A model generated the notes under the pieces. The model did not search any database and had not been told where the DNA came from. It saw nothing but the letters and a program-made list of their open reading frames with translations. A stretch of DNA of 64,000 nt. Source: VAZQ01 sp035300505. Lineage in GTDB: Bacteria; Pseudomonadota; Alphaproteobacteria; Rhizobiales; Xanthobacteraceae. A program made the translations under genes and the position numbers. How positions within the stretch are numbered: the first letter of the stretch is position 1; every line of letters begins with the position of its first letter. The DNA is taken from the NCBI GenBank assembly GCA_035300505.1, contig DATGVJ010000374.1, positions 4,704 through 68,703 of the forward strand, read 5' to 3'. Below are positions 8,710-17,781 of this stretch, piece after piece.

Positions 8710-9744
8710 TCAGCCCCCGATGCCGAGTTCCTTAGCCAATTCCTCGATCTGTCGAAGTTTTTCGGGATCGGCGGCCAATGCCCGCCGCGCATCGGCTGCC
8801 GCCGCCTTGGCCTTGTCGCGATCGCCCAGCACGACATAAGATCGAACGAGCGTCAGCCATAACGCCACATTAGAGCCATCGTGCTGTATGCGTTCGGCCA
8901 AACGGGCAACCATTGCGGCAGGGTCCGGGGCCCCAGCCACGCGAACTATTTCGCGCCGGATAAAATCCGCATAGGGCGCATCCGCGGGCGCCTCAGCCAG
9001 TATGGCGCGCCAAAGGGCGGCCGCATCATTCGGGTGGCCACCCTGTTCGGCAGCAAGCCCGAGGAAGTAACGCGCCTCGATATTTTGCCGATCAAGCGTC
9101 ACCGCACGTTCGAACAATTTCTTTGCTTCGGCACCTACGTTTCCGTCGGCGGCCGCCACGAGGGCCTCGCCCAGGCCCGCCAGCCGATCGGATGTTTCGC
9201 CACTCAACGCCAGCGCAGCACGGCGCGCCTTGACGGCGTCGTCAAATCGTCCGAGCCGGAAGTAAACCGGGGCGATCACCTCCCATCCGCGACCGTCATT
9301 GGGATTGCGCGCGAGATGATCCTCAACTTGCGCAAGCATTGCATCGACTGGCAGCGACTTCTCGCGTGACGCCAACGGCTGCCCGGGCAACGAGGGCGAT
9401 CCCAATGCCAGATAGACCGATGCACTACCGACAGAAATGACCAGAGCCGCAAAAACGGCGACGCGCCCGCGCGACCCGGTTGGACCTGCCGGCACTTCCG
9501 GGGCCTGCGCCGTTTCTGCATCGGCAGCCGCAAGCAACCGTCGCGAAACCTCGACCTGGGCTGCTTCCGCCTCGCTTTCACCGATAAGACCAGCATTCCG
9601 ATCGCGCTGAATCTCTTCGAGCTGGTCCTTGTACACGGCAACATCGCTACCCGAGCGGAGGCGGCGATTGGCGCGCATAAGCGGCCAAACCACGGCAAGA
9701 ATTGCCGCAAGCGTCATCAAGGCAACCACGAACCAAAGCGCCAT
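8710..9744 (-). CDS. ccmI: Cytochrome c maturation protein CcmI/CycH
   Basis: Protein of 344 aa. Two transmembrane helices near the N-terminus (residues 2-22 and about 98-117) flank a cytoplasmic loop with a leucine-zipper-like segment (VYKDQLEEIQRDRNAGLIG). The periplasmic C-terminal half is made of TPR-like helices (WEVIAPVYFRLGRFDDAVKA, ARYFLGLAAEQGGHPNDA, LWLTLVRSYVVLGDRDKA) that present apocytochromes to CcmF/CcmH. It is the first of the ccm genes here, followed by 375 nt and then ccmE. Confidence 0.93.
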   Translation of the reverse strand: MALWFVVALMTLAAILAVVWPLMRANRRLRSGSDVAVYKDQLEEIQRDRNAGLIGESEAEAAQVEVSRRLLAAADAETAQAPEVPAGPTGSRGRVAVFAALVISVGSASVYLALGSPSLPGQPLASREKSLPVDAMLAQVEDHLARNPNDGRGWEVIAPVYFRLGRFDDAVKARRAALALSGETSDRLAGLGEALVAAADGNVGAEAKKLFERAVTLDRQNIEARYFLGLAAEQGGHPNDAAALWRAILAEAPADAPYADFIRREIVRVAGAPDPAAMVARLAERIQHDGSNVALWLTLVRSYVVLGDRDKAKAAAADARRALAADPEKLRQIEELAKELGIGG

Positions 9745-9993
9745 GGGACTTCATTTGCCCGAATTCGGCATTCCTGCGGTGTTCCCGCCGCCGATTTAAA
9801 ACGAACTCGCGGATTGTTACACCACGACAACCGGCGGACCGCAACAGGTCGAGTGGTCGCGCCTGGAAATGGCGGAAAGTGAAAAATGGAACTTTGGTAC
9901 TTCCAGGATGACGCCCGGCCACTCAAAACGTAGCAGCCGAATCAACAGAAAACGCGATCCCAATGTGCCGCTAATCCACCAAGTACGATGGCG

Positions 9994-10470
9994 CTACCCG
10001 ACGGCGGTCCATGTCCCATCCGGGTTGCGACAGGCAGTCCCCCGCATAGCCTGGGGACGACCGTCAATATAGACCGTATGGGTGAAGGCGCGGCAGCGCA
10101 TGCCGCGCGATACGTAATAAGGTCCGGGGATTACGGTACCATAATAGGTCGGACGATCGCCGCGCCAGCCAACCGGTGCGCCTGGCGCACCACTCTCCAG
10201 CGCCGCCATCTCCGCCGCGTAGGCGCGCTGGCGGTCCTGCTCGTCCAGCGACGCCCCGATGGCGCTACCGAGCAGACCACCGGCTGCCGCGCCAACAACG
10301 GCACCAGCGAACCGATTCCCCGCTCCCCGGCCGCCGACCAGCGCGCCAAGCGCTCCCCCGGCGATCGCGCCGGTAACCGCGCCTGAATTCTGATTGGGCG
10401 AATAAGGGTCATTGGCGCAGGCAGAAACCGTCGCGGCGGCGAGCACGGCGACAATGATCTTCGAAGTCAT
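9994..10470 (-). CDS. Glycine-zipper lipoprotein, 17 kDa surface-antigen-like
   Basis: Protein of about 158 aa. The N-terminus MTSKIIVAVLAAATVSACAN has a signal peptide ending in a lipobox-like VSAC, so outer-membrane lipid anchoring is likely. A glycine-zipper segment follows (SGAVTGAIAGGALGALVGGR, then GAVVGAAAGGLLGSAIG), as in Rickettsia 17 kDa antigen and SlyB relatives. The C-terminal part has two Cys and a conserved RNPDGTWTAVG ending, the typical tail of the alphaproteobacterial version. The ATG at 10470 is chosen because it begins the signal peptide. It lies downstream of the PhoP/PhoQ-like pair on the same strand, 328 nt apart and with a repeat element between; co-regulation is possible but not shown. 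Confidence 0.8.
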   Translation of the reverse strand: MTSKIIVAVLAAATVSACANDPYSPNQNSGAVTGAIAGGALGALVGGRGAGNRFAGAVVGAAAGGLLGSAIGASLDEQDRQRAYAAEMAALESGAPGAPVGWRGDRPTYYGTVIPGPYYVSRGMRCRAFTHTVYIDGRPQAMRGTACRNPDGTWTAVG

Positions 10471-10640
10471 CTTGATATCCCCCGACAACTGTCCCAAATT
10501 TTCGACGATGCTGGCGCACTTCTGCGCCAACTTTCTGACTTTTGTCGGACATCGGGATGGCAAACCACAGTTCACAAAGCAATTATGGCTAATAGTTCTT
10601 TAATCGAATCCGATCGCGCCAGAGGCGTTAGGTTAAGGAT

Positions 10641-10768
10641 CGTAGCCCAGATGAGCGCCCTTACATCAGCGCGTTTACGCGCATGATGTGGGCGCGATAT
10701 CCGGGGCCACCCGTCCCCGCATGTCGCCATCTCGCGTGAAGAACGCGATCTGGCTCATGCGGGCTACG
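10641..10768. repeat. Mosaic intergenic palindrome (GTAGCCC...GGGCTAC type)
   Basis: The outer arms CGTAGCCCAGATGAG and CTCATGCGGGCTACG enclose GATATCCGGGGCC and CCCGCATGTCGC blocks, as in a well-known extragenic element of Bradyrhizobium relatives. A second hairpin is nested in its left half (10655-10695: GCGCCC...GCGCG-TTTA-CGCGC...GGGCGC). It sits just past the stop of the PhoQ-like kinase and could act as a transcript end. No gene is seen in the 328-nt gap around it. Confidence 0.7.
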
Positions 10769-10798
10769 AGGTCCACCTAACACCTATGTCCGGCAGCG

Positions 10799-12175
10799 CT
10801 ACACACTTGGCAGCAGCAATTCGGCCCTCAAGCCCCCAATCGGCGCAGTTCCCAAAGCCAGACCACCGCCGTAGAGCGTCGCGAGTTCCACCACGATCGA
10901 AAGGCCCAGTCCCGAGCCGGGCTTCGTCTCATCAAGGCGGTGACCGCGGTGCGCAACTTGATCACGTTGTTGTGGGGTTAGACCCGGCCCATCATCGTCG
11001 ACCAAAATATGCACGACCCGACGGTCACCGCCAGCTTCCGGACGCTCAATAAAGATCTCAACGGAAACGCGCGATTGCGCCCATTTGCACGCATTGTCGA
11101 AGAGATTCCCGATCATCTCTTCGAGGTCCTGCCGCTCGCCGCGAAAACTCGCGTCGTCCTGAGCATCCAGATCGAAAGCGATCCCGCGTTCGCGATGAAT
11201 TTTTTCCATCGTGCGCATAAGCGACATGATGACAGGCCGCACGTCCGTAACGGTACCCAAGACCGCTACCCGAGCGGCAAGCCGCGCACGCTCCAGGTGG
11301 CGCGCCACCTGATCGCGCATGATATCAGCCTGTTCGCGGACTTTTGAAGCCAATGGATCGCCGGGATGCGCGTCCGCCTCGTTGATCATCACAGACAAGG
11401 GCGTCTTGAGCGCATGTGCAAGATTGCCGACATGAGTTCGGGCGCGCGTGACGATATCGCGGTTGGCATCGATCAGCGCGTTGGTCTCGCGGGCAAGTGG
11501 CGCCACTTCGACCGGAAAGCTGCCATCGAGACGCTCTGCCGTTCCGGAACGAATCGCCGCAAGGCCATCGGAAATACGATTGAGCGGTGCAAGTCCGAAA
11601 CGGACTTGGAACGTGGTAATCAACAGCAGAACGAACCCCAGAAACGAAAATGTGACAAGCAAAGCGAAATCGAACCAACGAATCTCCTCGTCGATCTCGG
11701 AAGCATCGCCGGCGACCGACACCAGGAAGCGCCCGTCATCGCCCAGATCGATCATGCGCTCGACAATACGAAGCCGCTGATCTTCCGGCCCCTGGACGTA
11801 GCCCTGCCGGGAACCAGGCGCGCGCATGGGCCCCCCGGCTTCTTCGAGCTGAGGCAGCGTTGAATCCCATAGCGAACGCGAGGATTTCAACTCGGGCCGC
11901 GCCGTGTCGAGGCGCGTCACCTGCCAATACCAGCCCGACAACGGCAAATCGAACAGAAGCTCGCCGAGCGACTGCGGAAAACGATCGCTGGAATCGTCAG
12001 GTGTTGCCACATCGGCCACGAGCGTGCGCTGGTAGACGCCCAGGCGACGATCGAAGGAACGCTCGACCGCACCACGATAGACCGATGTCAACGCAATCGC
12101 TGTGATGACCAGGATGACGACCGTCCAGGCGGCTGCCGACAAGAACAATCGAAGCGCAAGCGAATTAGTGCGCAT
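10799..12175 (-). CDS. PhoQ-like sensor histidine kinase
   Basis: Protein of 458 aa: an N-terminal transmembrane segment (residues 9-30), a periplasmic domain of about 135 residues, a second transmembrane segment (about 168-190), HAMP, a HisKA helix with the phosphoacceptor His in NLAHALKTPLSVM, an N box (NLFDNACKWA), a G1 box (DDDGPGL) and a G2 box (PGSGLGLSIVVEL). The AHALKTPL variant and the GLALGTAPIGGLRAEL ending match the PhoQ-like group of alphaproteobacteria. It overlaps the response regulator gene by 11 nt, so the two are translated together. Mg2+ or cationic-peptide sensing is only an analogy. Confidence 0.88.
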   Translation of the reverse strand: MRTNSLALRLFLSAAAWTVVILVITAIALTSVYRGAVERSFDRRLGVYQRTLVADVATPDDSSDRFPQSLGELLFDLPLSGWYWQVTRLDTARPELKSSRSLWDSTLPQLEEAGGPMRAPGSRQGYVQGPEDQRLRIVERMIDLGDDGRFLVSVAGDASEIDEEIRWFDFALLVTFSFLGFVLLLITTFQVRFGLAPLNRISDGLAAIRSGTAERLDGSFPVEVAPLARETNALIDANRDIVTRARTHVGNLAHALKTPLSVMINEADAHPGDPLASKVREQADIMRDQVARHLERARLAARVAVLGTVTDVRPVIMSLMRTMEKIHRERGIAFDLDAQDDASFRGERQDLEEMIGNLFDNACKWAQSRVSVEIFIERPEAGGDRRVVHILVDDDGPGLTPQQRDQVAHRGHRLDETKPGSGLGLSIVVELATLYGGGLALGTAPIGGLRAELLLPSV

Positions 12176-12833
12176 CTGGCATATTCAGGAGATAACCGAG
12201 CCCGCGTACGGTTTGGATCACGTCCACGCCGAGCTTTTTTCGAATACGGCCGACAAATACCTCGATCGTATTGGAGTCGCGATCGAAGTCCTGGTCGTAG
12301 AGATGTTCGACCAATTCAGTACGCGACACCACGCGGCCGGTATGGTGCATGAGATAGGCCAGCAGCCGGTATTCGTGCGATGTCAGCTTGACCGGATTGC
12401 CGTCGACGCTGACGCGGCCCGTGCGCGTGTCCAAGCGCACCGGACCACAATTGAGTTCGCTCTTTGCGTGCCCGGCTGACCGCCGAAGCAATGCCCGGAT
12501 ACGCGCGAGCACCTCTTCGAGGTGGAATGGCTTCGCCACATAATCGTCGGCACCGGCATCAAACCCCTGGACCTTGTCGCTCCAGCGGTCGCGCGCCGTC
12601 AGGATCAGAACCGGCATCATGCGCCCGCCCCGGCGCCAGGCTTCAAGAACCGAAATGCCATCCATTTTTGGCAAGCCGATGTCGAGAATTACCGCATCAT
12701 AAGGTTCGCTCTCACCAAGAAAGTGCCCTTCTTCGCCATCGAAGGCGCGGTCAACCACGTAGCCCGCATCGGTCAGCGCGGTCGTCAGCTGCCGGTTTAG
12801 ATCTGGATCATCCTCGATAACGAGGAGGCGCAC
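12165..12833 (-). CDS. PhoP-like response regulator
   Basis: OmpR-family regulator of 222 aa: receiver domain (MRLLVIEDDPDLNRQL; phospho-Asp in AVILDIGLPKMDG; Lys in DYVAKPFHLEEV) and winged-helix effector domain (SHEYRLLAYLMHHTGRVVSR, then EVFVGRIRKKLG and TVRGLGYLL). It is the first gene of the pair with the kinase, and is divergent from the trypsin-like protease at 12977, with 143 nt of shared upstream DNA that probably holds both promoters. Confidence 0.9.
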   Translation of the reverse strand: MRLLVIEDDPDLNRQLTTALTDAGYVVDRAFDGEEGHFLGESEPYDAVILDIGLPKMDGISVLEAWRRGGRMMPVLILTARDRWSDKVQGFDAGADDYVAKPFHLEEVLARIRALLRRSAGHAKSELNCGPVRLDTRTGRVSVDGNPVKLTSHEYRLLAYLMHHTGRVVSRTELVEHLYDQDFDRDSNTIEVFVGRIRKKLGVDVIQTVRGLGYLLNMPDAH

Positions 12834-12976
12834 GCATATCCTCCATTATTAAGATGGGATCGATAACGTCTTAGCTCTTTGCACCCATGGTCACACCTAT
12901 TACTTTGCCATCGCGCGTGGACACTGTCAGCACTTAATCTTGACAGGCCGACCCCAAATATGCTCGCCAAGAGACC

Positions 12977-13732
12977 ATGCGGCACACGATACTCGCCCAC
13001 GTATTTGTCCTTTTGAGCCTGTTTCCAGCTGCCGCTATGGTCGGCGGTGCTGCGCCTGCTGGTCCGGCTGGTGACTCGGTGGTCACGCTGGTAAGTCCGC
13101 ACGGCTCATGCAGCGGCGTCGCGCTTGCAAGTAGCTTGGTGCTGACCGCCGCCCACTGCGTGCGACCGGGCTTCGATTACAAGATTGCAGAATATGACAA
13201 TTCCAACAATTTGAAGTTGAAGGACGTCGCCGTCGTGCGACGCCATCCTGGCTTCGATGCGACCGCGGCCGAGCGCAATCTCGCCAGCGCCGATGTCGCG
13301 CTGCTCAAAATCGGGACGGCGCTTCGCAGCCGGCCCGCAGGGATCGCCCCAGCCGGCAGCACGGTCGCGGCCGGTGATCGCCTGGTCGTGGTGGGCACTG
13401 GCCTTGCCACGCCGGGCGAAGGAAAGAGCGGCGGCACGGCGCGCGCCGCCCAACTTGTCGTAACCGGCCAACCCGGCAGTCTTCAAATCCGGCTCATGGA
13501 CCCCGCGACCCGCGGCGAGCAAGCGGGGCTGGGCGCCTGCACGGGAGACTCCGGTGCACCGGCCTTTCGCGACCACGACGGACGCCTTTTGGTGATAGGG
13601 ATCGTGAGCTGGACGACGGGGCCGAAACTCTCCGAGGGTTGCGGCGGATTGACCGGCGTAACCCCGCTGACGCGCTATCGCGCCTGGATCGTCGATACCG
13701 CAAAAGCGCTTGGAAATCCGCTAAACCCTTAG
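12977..13732 (+). CDS. Secreted trypsin-like serine protease (S1 family)
   Basis: Protein of 251 aa with a signal peptide (residues 1-20, ending near PAAAM). All three catalytic residues of chymotrypsin-fold proteases are seen: His in LTAAHCV, Asp in SADVALLKIG, Ser in GDSGAPAF. Cysteines near them (SCSGVAL, AHC, GACTGDSG, EGCGG) could form the usual disulfides. The IVGG-type zymogen cleavage motif is poorly kept (MVGGAAPAG), so activation may differ. It stands alone, divergent from the PhoP-like regulator. Its substrate is unknown. Confidence 0.85.
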   Translation: MRHTILAHVFVLLSLFPAAAMVGGAAPAGPAGDSVVTLVSPHGSCSGVALASSLVLTAAHCVRPGFDYKIAEYDNSNNLKLKDVAVVRRHPGFDATAAERNLASADVALLKIGTALRSRPAGIAPAGSTVAAGDRLVVVGTGLATPGEGKSGGTARAAQLVVTGQPGSLQIRLMDPATRGEQAGLGACTGDSGAPAFRDHDGRLLVIGIVSWTTGPKLSEGCGGLTGVTPLTRYRAWIVDTAKALGNPLNP

Positions 13733-13905
13733 TTTTCTGTATCAAAGAAACGCAACCCGGCCCGAGCCTGTCTCAAGGTGGGACAATTTCATCCGGCGCG
13801 GCTCTTGCATCCTTTCCTTCGATTGAGCTCACCGCCGTTGGCGGCGCCCCGTATTGAGACCGCCGGTGCGGACACCCGGCGCGATCGGTCGCAAGGAGAG
13901 AACCG

Positions 13906-14301
13906 ATGTTGCACAAACCGACGTTGCACAAGTTGACAACCGCAGTTACGGCCTGGGGTGCGTTGGCATCGCTCGCGCTGTCGATCGTACCTTTGCCGGC
14001 ATCCGCCGAAACCGTTATCGTGCCTTACGTGCCTGCACCAGCATGGAGCGAAACGGTCATTACGAACAACTGCTTCGGTTCGCGCAGGCTGGAGTCTTGC
14101 ATTACGACGTTTCGTAATCTTAACCCCAATCCCTATGTCATTCACGTGCCGCCACCCATTTCAGAACAGGCGATCGCGGAATATCGGCAGCGCGACAAGA
14201 AATGGGAAGAGCGCTGCAAACCGACCATCAGGCAAGATGCGTTTGGTGTCGCACGCTACGTCTATGCAGCGCGCGGGTGCGAATTCGGCAGACTGGATTG
14301 A
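13906..14301 (+). CDS. Small secreted protein of unknown function
   Basis: Protein of 131 aa preceded by a good ribosome site (AAGGAGAG, 6 nt before the ATG). A signal peptide with an AxA-type cleavage site (PLPASAET, about residue 34) suggests periplasmic or extracellular location. The mature part has four Cys (NNCFGS, ESCITTF, ERCKPT, ARGCEF), possibly two disulfides, and a proline-rich middle. No family is recognised. It converges with the Flp pilin gene. Confidence 0.65.
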   Translation: MLHKPTLHKLTTAVTAWGALASLALSIVPLPASAETVIVPYVPAPAWSETVITNNCFGSRRLESCITTFRNLNPNPYVIHVPPPISEQAIAEYRQRDKKWEERCKPTIRQDAFGVARYVYAARGCEFGRLD

Positions 14302-14302
14302 C

Positions 14303-14332
14303 AAAAAAAGCCCCGGCCGAAGCCAGGGCTTT
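14303..14332 (-). terminator. Rho-independent terminator of the Flp pilin gene
   Basis: Read on the minus strand, the stem AAAGCCCTGGC, loop TTCG, stem GCCGGGGCTTT is followed by a run of T, a textbook intrinsic terminator 29 nt after the pilin stop. On the plus strand the hairpin lies 2 nt after the stop of the 13906 gene but is followed by only a few T, so it may also act weakly there. Confidence 0.8.
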
Positions 14333-14361
14333 GTCGAGAACTGAATCAACAACGAGCTGGA

Positions 14362-14526
14362 TTACTTCAGCGTCGTGGCGATCGAGGTGAACTTGGCCGT
14401 CAAGTTGCTGCCGACGGACGTGAGCGCGACAATGATGGCGACCGAAATGAGCGCGGCGATCAGGCCGTATTCAATCGCGGTTGCACCAGATTCGTCCTTG
14501 GCGAAACGTGTAATAAGGTTTTTCAT
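14362..14526 (-). CDS. Flp/Fap-type pilin (orphan)
   Basis: A 54-aa protein. The sequence starts MKNLITRFAKDESGATAIEY and continues with the hydrophobic GLIAALISVAIIVAL stretch and a short Ser/Thr-rich tail. The G-A/T-AIEYGLIAALI block with the Glu at +5 relative to the prepilin peptidase cut is the hallmark of Flp pilins used in tight-adherence (Tad) pili. AGGAG lies 7 nt before the ATG, and an intrinsic terminator follows the stop, so it is a complete single-gene unit. No cpa/tad assembly genes are seen in the window, so the machinery must be elsewhere or the pilin is solitary. Confidence 0.9.
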   Translation of the reverse strand: MKNLITRFAKDESGATAIEYGLIAALISVAIIVALTSVGSNLTAKFTSIATTLK

Positions 14527-15045
14527 TTGCAGTCTCCTGTTGGGTTGGTCGACACCCGGACCGTAAATCGAGAGTTCTAGGAATCGGTTTCAGCGTTGAT
14601 TCAAATTGTCCGCAAGAAAATTACACTTGCACAACGCTGTCCGCTCTTCTCCGGCCCCGAAAAGCCGCATGCCGACCGAACCAACATCTTGTAGATCAAA
14701 GGCTTTTTTCGATTTTCCGAGGACAAAAAAAGGCTGCAGAATGCACGACGGCGAGGCCCGCAAGATCACCGTCTATTAGGTATGTTCACAAGCACGCTTC
14801 GACTTATTCTTTCTTGCGCTCCATCCGGGAGCAGCACTCCTCAACAACAAGCAGGCTAACCCTAGGACTACAATATCCCAATGGGGCGGCGGTGGCGGGG
14901 CTGTTGTTGGGTATTGGAATCCGTGGATATCCAACGTCGTACCGGTGGCGACGCACCCGAAATCGTTGTCTATTGTCGACATACGTCATCTTGCGGGTCG
15001 TTGACACGTGTGCTTCTTTTACAAAAGCAACCAATGGAGGCGACG
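14527..15045. other. Intergenic region upstream of the Flp pilin and the 15046 membrane protein
   Basis: About 520 nt between divergent genes. No coding sequence with protein-like features was recognised on either strand. The part next to the pilin should contain its promoter. An AT-rich patch near 14700-14730 is present, but no defined operator can be named. Confidence 0.45.
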
Positions 15046-15801
15046 ATGAGCGATCCGACAATGGCCTATGCGGCCTCTTCCGGCGCGCCCTTTCGCGTTG
15101 GCGCGGTCCTGAACCGAACGGTTGAAATTTTTCTAGCGGGTTTTGGCCGCCTCTTCGTGTTGGCGCTCCTCCCGATGTCTCCGCTTCTCGTCATTACACT
15201 TGTCAGCGGACAACTGACGCCGGCGAACCTGGCGGCATTCTCACTCTTGGGCGTGATCGCGCTCGTGCTCAATATAATCCTCGGGGTTGTCGCCAACGCG
15301 ATGATTCTGTTTGGCGCGTTTGAACTCATGCGCGGTGAAAGCTTTACAATTGGCCAGTCATTGCGGGTTGGCCTGTCGCGCACGTTGGCGGTTTTCGGCG
15401 TTTCCATCGTTACCGGCATTGCTGTCGTTCTGGGTCTGGTGGCGCTGATTGTTCCCGGGATCATCATCTTATGTATGCTGTATGTGGCAGTGCCAGCCTG
15501 CGTGATCGAAAAGCTGGGGGTCGGCAAGAGCCTGTCCAGGAGCAGCGCGCTGACCCGGGGGTACCGCTGGCCTATTTTCGGGATAATTTTGTTGACGATA
15601 GTCGGGTCTGCGGTTGTCAGTTACCTGGTAACACGTATCCTGGGGATGATTGGAGGCGCTATCGCCGTGATACTTTTCGGATTCGGTTGGCAGGTCGTTA
15701 CGACGGCGTTTAGCGCGGTGCTTTCCGCCGTGATCTACCATGATCTCCGTGTTGCCAAAGAAGGCGTTGACGTTTCCAAACTGGCGAACGTCTTCGACTA
15801 G
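15046..15801 (+). CDS. Multi-pass membrane protein, GPDPase-membrane-domain/YciC-like
   Basis: Protein of 251 aa with about six hydrophobic helices. A soluble lead of about 25 residues (AYAASSGAPFRVGAVLNRTV) precedes the first helix (GRLFVLALLPMSPLLVI). The pattern of a CVIEKLGVGKSLSRSSALTR amphipathic segment between helix pairs resembles proteins with the glycerophosphoryl-diester-phosphodiesterase membrane domain or YciC/UPF0259. The ATG at 15046 is preceded by GGAGG with a 5-nt spacer; an upstream in-frame extension lacks such a site. It converges on the MoxR operon's RDD gene. Function unknown. Confidence 0.7.
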   Translation: MSDPTMAYAASSGAPFRVGAVLNRTVEIFLAGFGRLFVLALLPMSPLLVITLVSGQLTPANLAAFSLLGVIALVLNIILGVVANAMILFGAFELMRGESFTIGQSLRVGLSRTLAVFGVSIVTGIAVVLGLVALIVPGIIILCMLYVAVPACVIEKLGVGKSLSRSSALTRGYRWPIFGIILLTIVGSAVVSYLVTRILGMIGGAIAVILFGFGWQVVTTAFSAVLSAVIYHDLRVAKEGVDVSKLANVFD

Positions 15802-15807
15802 AGCGTT

Positions 15808-15841
15808 CCTAGCCCATGTTTGACTGTAAACATGGGCTAGG
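15808..15841. terminator. Perfect 14-bp hairpin between convergent genes
   Basis: CCTAGCCCATGTTT and AAACATGGGCTAGG pair perfectly around a 6-nt loop. It follows the stop of the 15046 gene by 6 nt, and the TAG stop of the RDD gene on the other strand lies inside its right arm. No long T-run follows on either side, so it is either a bidirectional terminator or an mRNA 3-prime stabilising hairpin. Confidence 0.65.
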
Positions 15842-16739
15842 TTTCTCGCGACACACCACTGGTTTTATCCGCGCGAAAATTGCCGAACAATTGTTCGCGC
15901 TCGAGATGGTCGCGTTCCGCGGAGTAGAACGCCGTCAAGAACGCGAAGGTCTCATGCGCCGGCACCTCGTCGGTCCAGCCGATTTTTCGGCAAATCTTGG
16001 CGCGGACGTCCTGTTGTAATGCGCGTGTCTGTTCGGAATCTGGCCGCCGCAAGAGTTCTTCCAGCACCTGCAATTCAAAGGCGCCGTAGGCCTCCAGTTG
16101 CTTTCGTGAAAATGCATAGCCCATCTTGGTGCCAACAAGGTCGCCCAGAAGCGCGCGCCGGGGCACCGAAATGACGATCGTGCCGGCGATGAAGTCGCCC
16201 GCTCGCATATGATCGCGATTGAACAGGGGCATGGCCGCGATCAGAAGTATCCAGCCCAGATAAGCGAGCGTCATCCAGGAACCCTGGCCCGAAGTTACAG
16301 GCAGCTGGAGCAAAAGACTGAGCGGCAGAAAGACTTCGACTTCGCGCGTCAGATTTCGGGCCACAATTGCACCCGCGGTCAACGGCCCGCCAAAGCGATC
16401 CATGACTCGCAATCCGACGATACGCTTTCCGGGAGTCGAGCCCCTGGCCGTGAGTTCGAAGTGAATGAAATAAAGATTGCGCAACAGGAAGGTCAGAAAC
16501 AGAATGATGGTGACGGACACCGCACCATTGACCTTCTGGATCAGCAAAAGCCCCAGGCCCAAGAACAACAGAATGGTCGCCAACATCCAAAACAAGAAAT
16601 CCAGCGCAAAGGCCGTCAACCGTTCGCCGTGATTGGCGATGTCGACTTCAAGGTTGACGCCCTCCGGCGTGGTGATCTCGCGCTTGTTGCGCTTGACCCC
16701 TTCCAAAAACTTGTTGACGCGGTCAAGACGGGAGACCAT
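15837..16739 (-). CDS. RDD-family membrane protein
   Basis: Protein of 300 aa. The RDD domain is visible from about residue 36: GERLTAFALDFLFWM (Arg and first Asp), HFELTARGSTPGKRIVGLRV (conserved TPGK), then further helices and a final NRDHMRAGDFIAGT segment (second Asp). The C-terminal 100 residues are soluble and charged. RDD proteins are linked to ion transport or envelope functions. It is the last gene of the MoxR operon, overlapping the SpoIIM-like gene by 17 nt. Confidence 0.85.
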   Translation of the reverse strand: MVSRLDRVNKFLEGVKRNKREITTPEGVNLEVDIANHGERLTAFALDFLFWMLATILLFLGLGLLLIQKVNGAVSVTIILFLTFLLRNLYFIHFELTARGSTPGKRIVGLRVMDRFGGPLTAGAIVARNLTREVEVFLPLSLLLQLPVTSGQGSWMTLAYLGWILLIAAMPLFNRDHMRAGDFIAGTIVISVPRRALLGDLVGTKMGYAFSRKQLEAYGAFELQVLEELLRRPDSEQTRALQQDVRAKICRKIGWTDEVPAHETFAFLTAFYSAERDHLEREQLFGNFRADKTSGVSRET

Positions 16740-17781
16740 CGGCTTTCTCCTCGCGACCAGACATGAAATACCACAGCCATAGGGCCCCGGTCAGCGTCCC
16801 GATCGCAAACCGCGCCGCGGTCATGTCGACGAGCTGACGAAGGCCGCCCTCTATAAGCCCTGCGACGAACAGCATCAGCACCGCGCCACCGGCGAGGTAG
16901 GCCGCGACTTTGCCATTGAGGGCAAGATTTTCGATGCGCGTATATTCGTTTGGGAACAGTATTTTCTCTGCGATCACAAGTCCACCGGCGCCGCAAAGCA
17001 CGATCGCGCCAATTTCGGTGACCCCATGAATGGTCACCCATCCGAAAAAATCGACAAGTAATCCGCGACTGTCGTGCAGGGCCGCGAAGGCTCCCAAAGT
17101 CAGGCCCTGGTAAGCCAGAAGCACAAGGGTCGGAACGCCACCCGCGATGCCCAGCCCAAAGGTCATGATGCCGATGGTGGCGTTATGGCGGAACAGAAAA
17201 TTGGCGAATACGACGAATGCCTCCGTGAAGCCCGGCCATGGCGCAAAAATTTCATGGTCGCGGAGATCGGCGGCGGTGCTCGCCATGCTACGGCCGCCGC
17301 TCAAGGCTTGCGGCACGAGCGCGGAAAACCATTCTTCATTGGACTTGACCAGGGCGAAACCCGCGATGCATCCCGCCAAAATTGCCAGAAAGGAAACCAG
17401 AATATGCCACCGGCAGGAACGCACAGCCCGCGGAAAGCCTGTGCGGAGAAACCACCCCAGACACTCCACAATCCCAACCCCCGGCCCGTAAGCAACGAAG
17501 TAGGCGCGGAGCGCCAGATTTTCCAGATACAGGATCAGATTGCGATCGAGTGCGATGGCGCGCGCCACGGACAGGGACGAAGCCACCGTGCGGTAAAGTA
17601 ATGGCAGACTCTGCAGGTCGTCGGCCGAGAGTTTTGATTGCCCGCGCCTTTCGACCTGCTCGATGATGGTTTCGAGCTTGCGCCAGGCCTCTTCGCGCCC
17701 TTTTCGGAATTCGCTGCTGCGCAACGTGATCATGTGCCGCGGCGCGTCGATTTGAGCCGATCCGGGGTCGAGATCATTCAT
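16723..17781 (-). CDS. Stage II sporulation protein M-like membrane protein (DUF95/SpoIIM)
   Basis: Protein of 352 aa: a soluble helical N-terminal part (residues 1-110), then about six transmembrane segments with a glycine/alanine-rich core (FLFRHNATIGIMTFGLGIAG; LVLLAYQGLTLGAFAALHDS; TEIGAIVLCGAGGLVIAEK). This matches the SpoIIM/DUF95 family found in non-sporulating bacteria beside MoxR and DUF58 genes. The ATG at 17781 overlaps the DUF58 stop (ATGA), implying coupled translation; the open frame continues far upstream but there is only a shadow of the DUF58 gene. Confidence 0.85.
   Translation of the reverse strand: MNDLDPGSAQIDAPRHMITLRSSEFRKGREEAWRKLETIIEQVERRGQSKLSADDLQSLPLLYRTVASSLSVARAIALDRNLILYLENLALRAYFVAYGPGVGIVECLGWFLRTGFPRAVRSCRWHILVSFLAILAGCIAGFALVKSNEEWFSALVPQALSGGRSMASTAADLRDHEIFAPWPGFTEAFVVFANFLFRHNATIGIMTFGLGIAGGVPTLVLLAYQGLTLGAFAALHDSRGLLVDFFGWVTIHGVTEIGAIVLCGAGGLVIAEKILFPNEYTRIENLALNGKVAAYLAGGAVLMLFVAGLIEGGLRQLVDMTAARFAIGTLTGALWLWYFMSGREEKADGLPS

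Noticed and set aside
14804..15061. Small minus-strand open frame upstream of the 15046 gene
   Set aside because: It overlaps the ribosome site region of the plus-strand gene and has no coherent composition or ribosome site.
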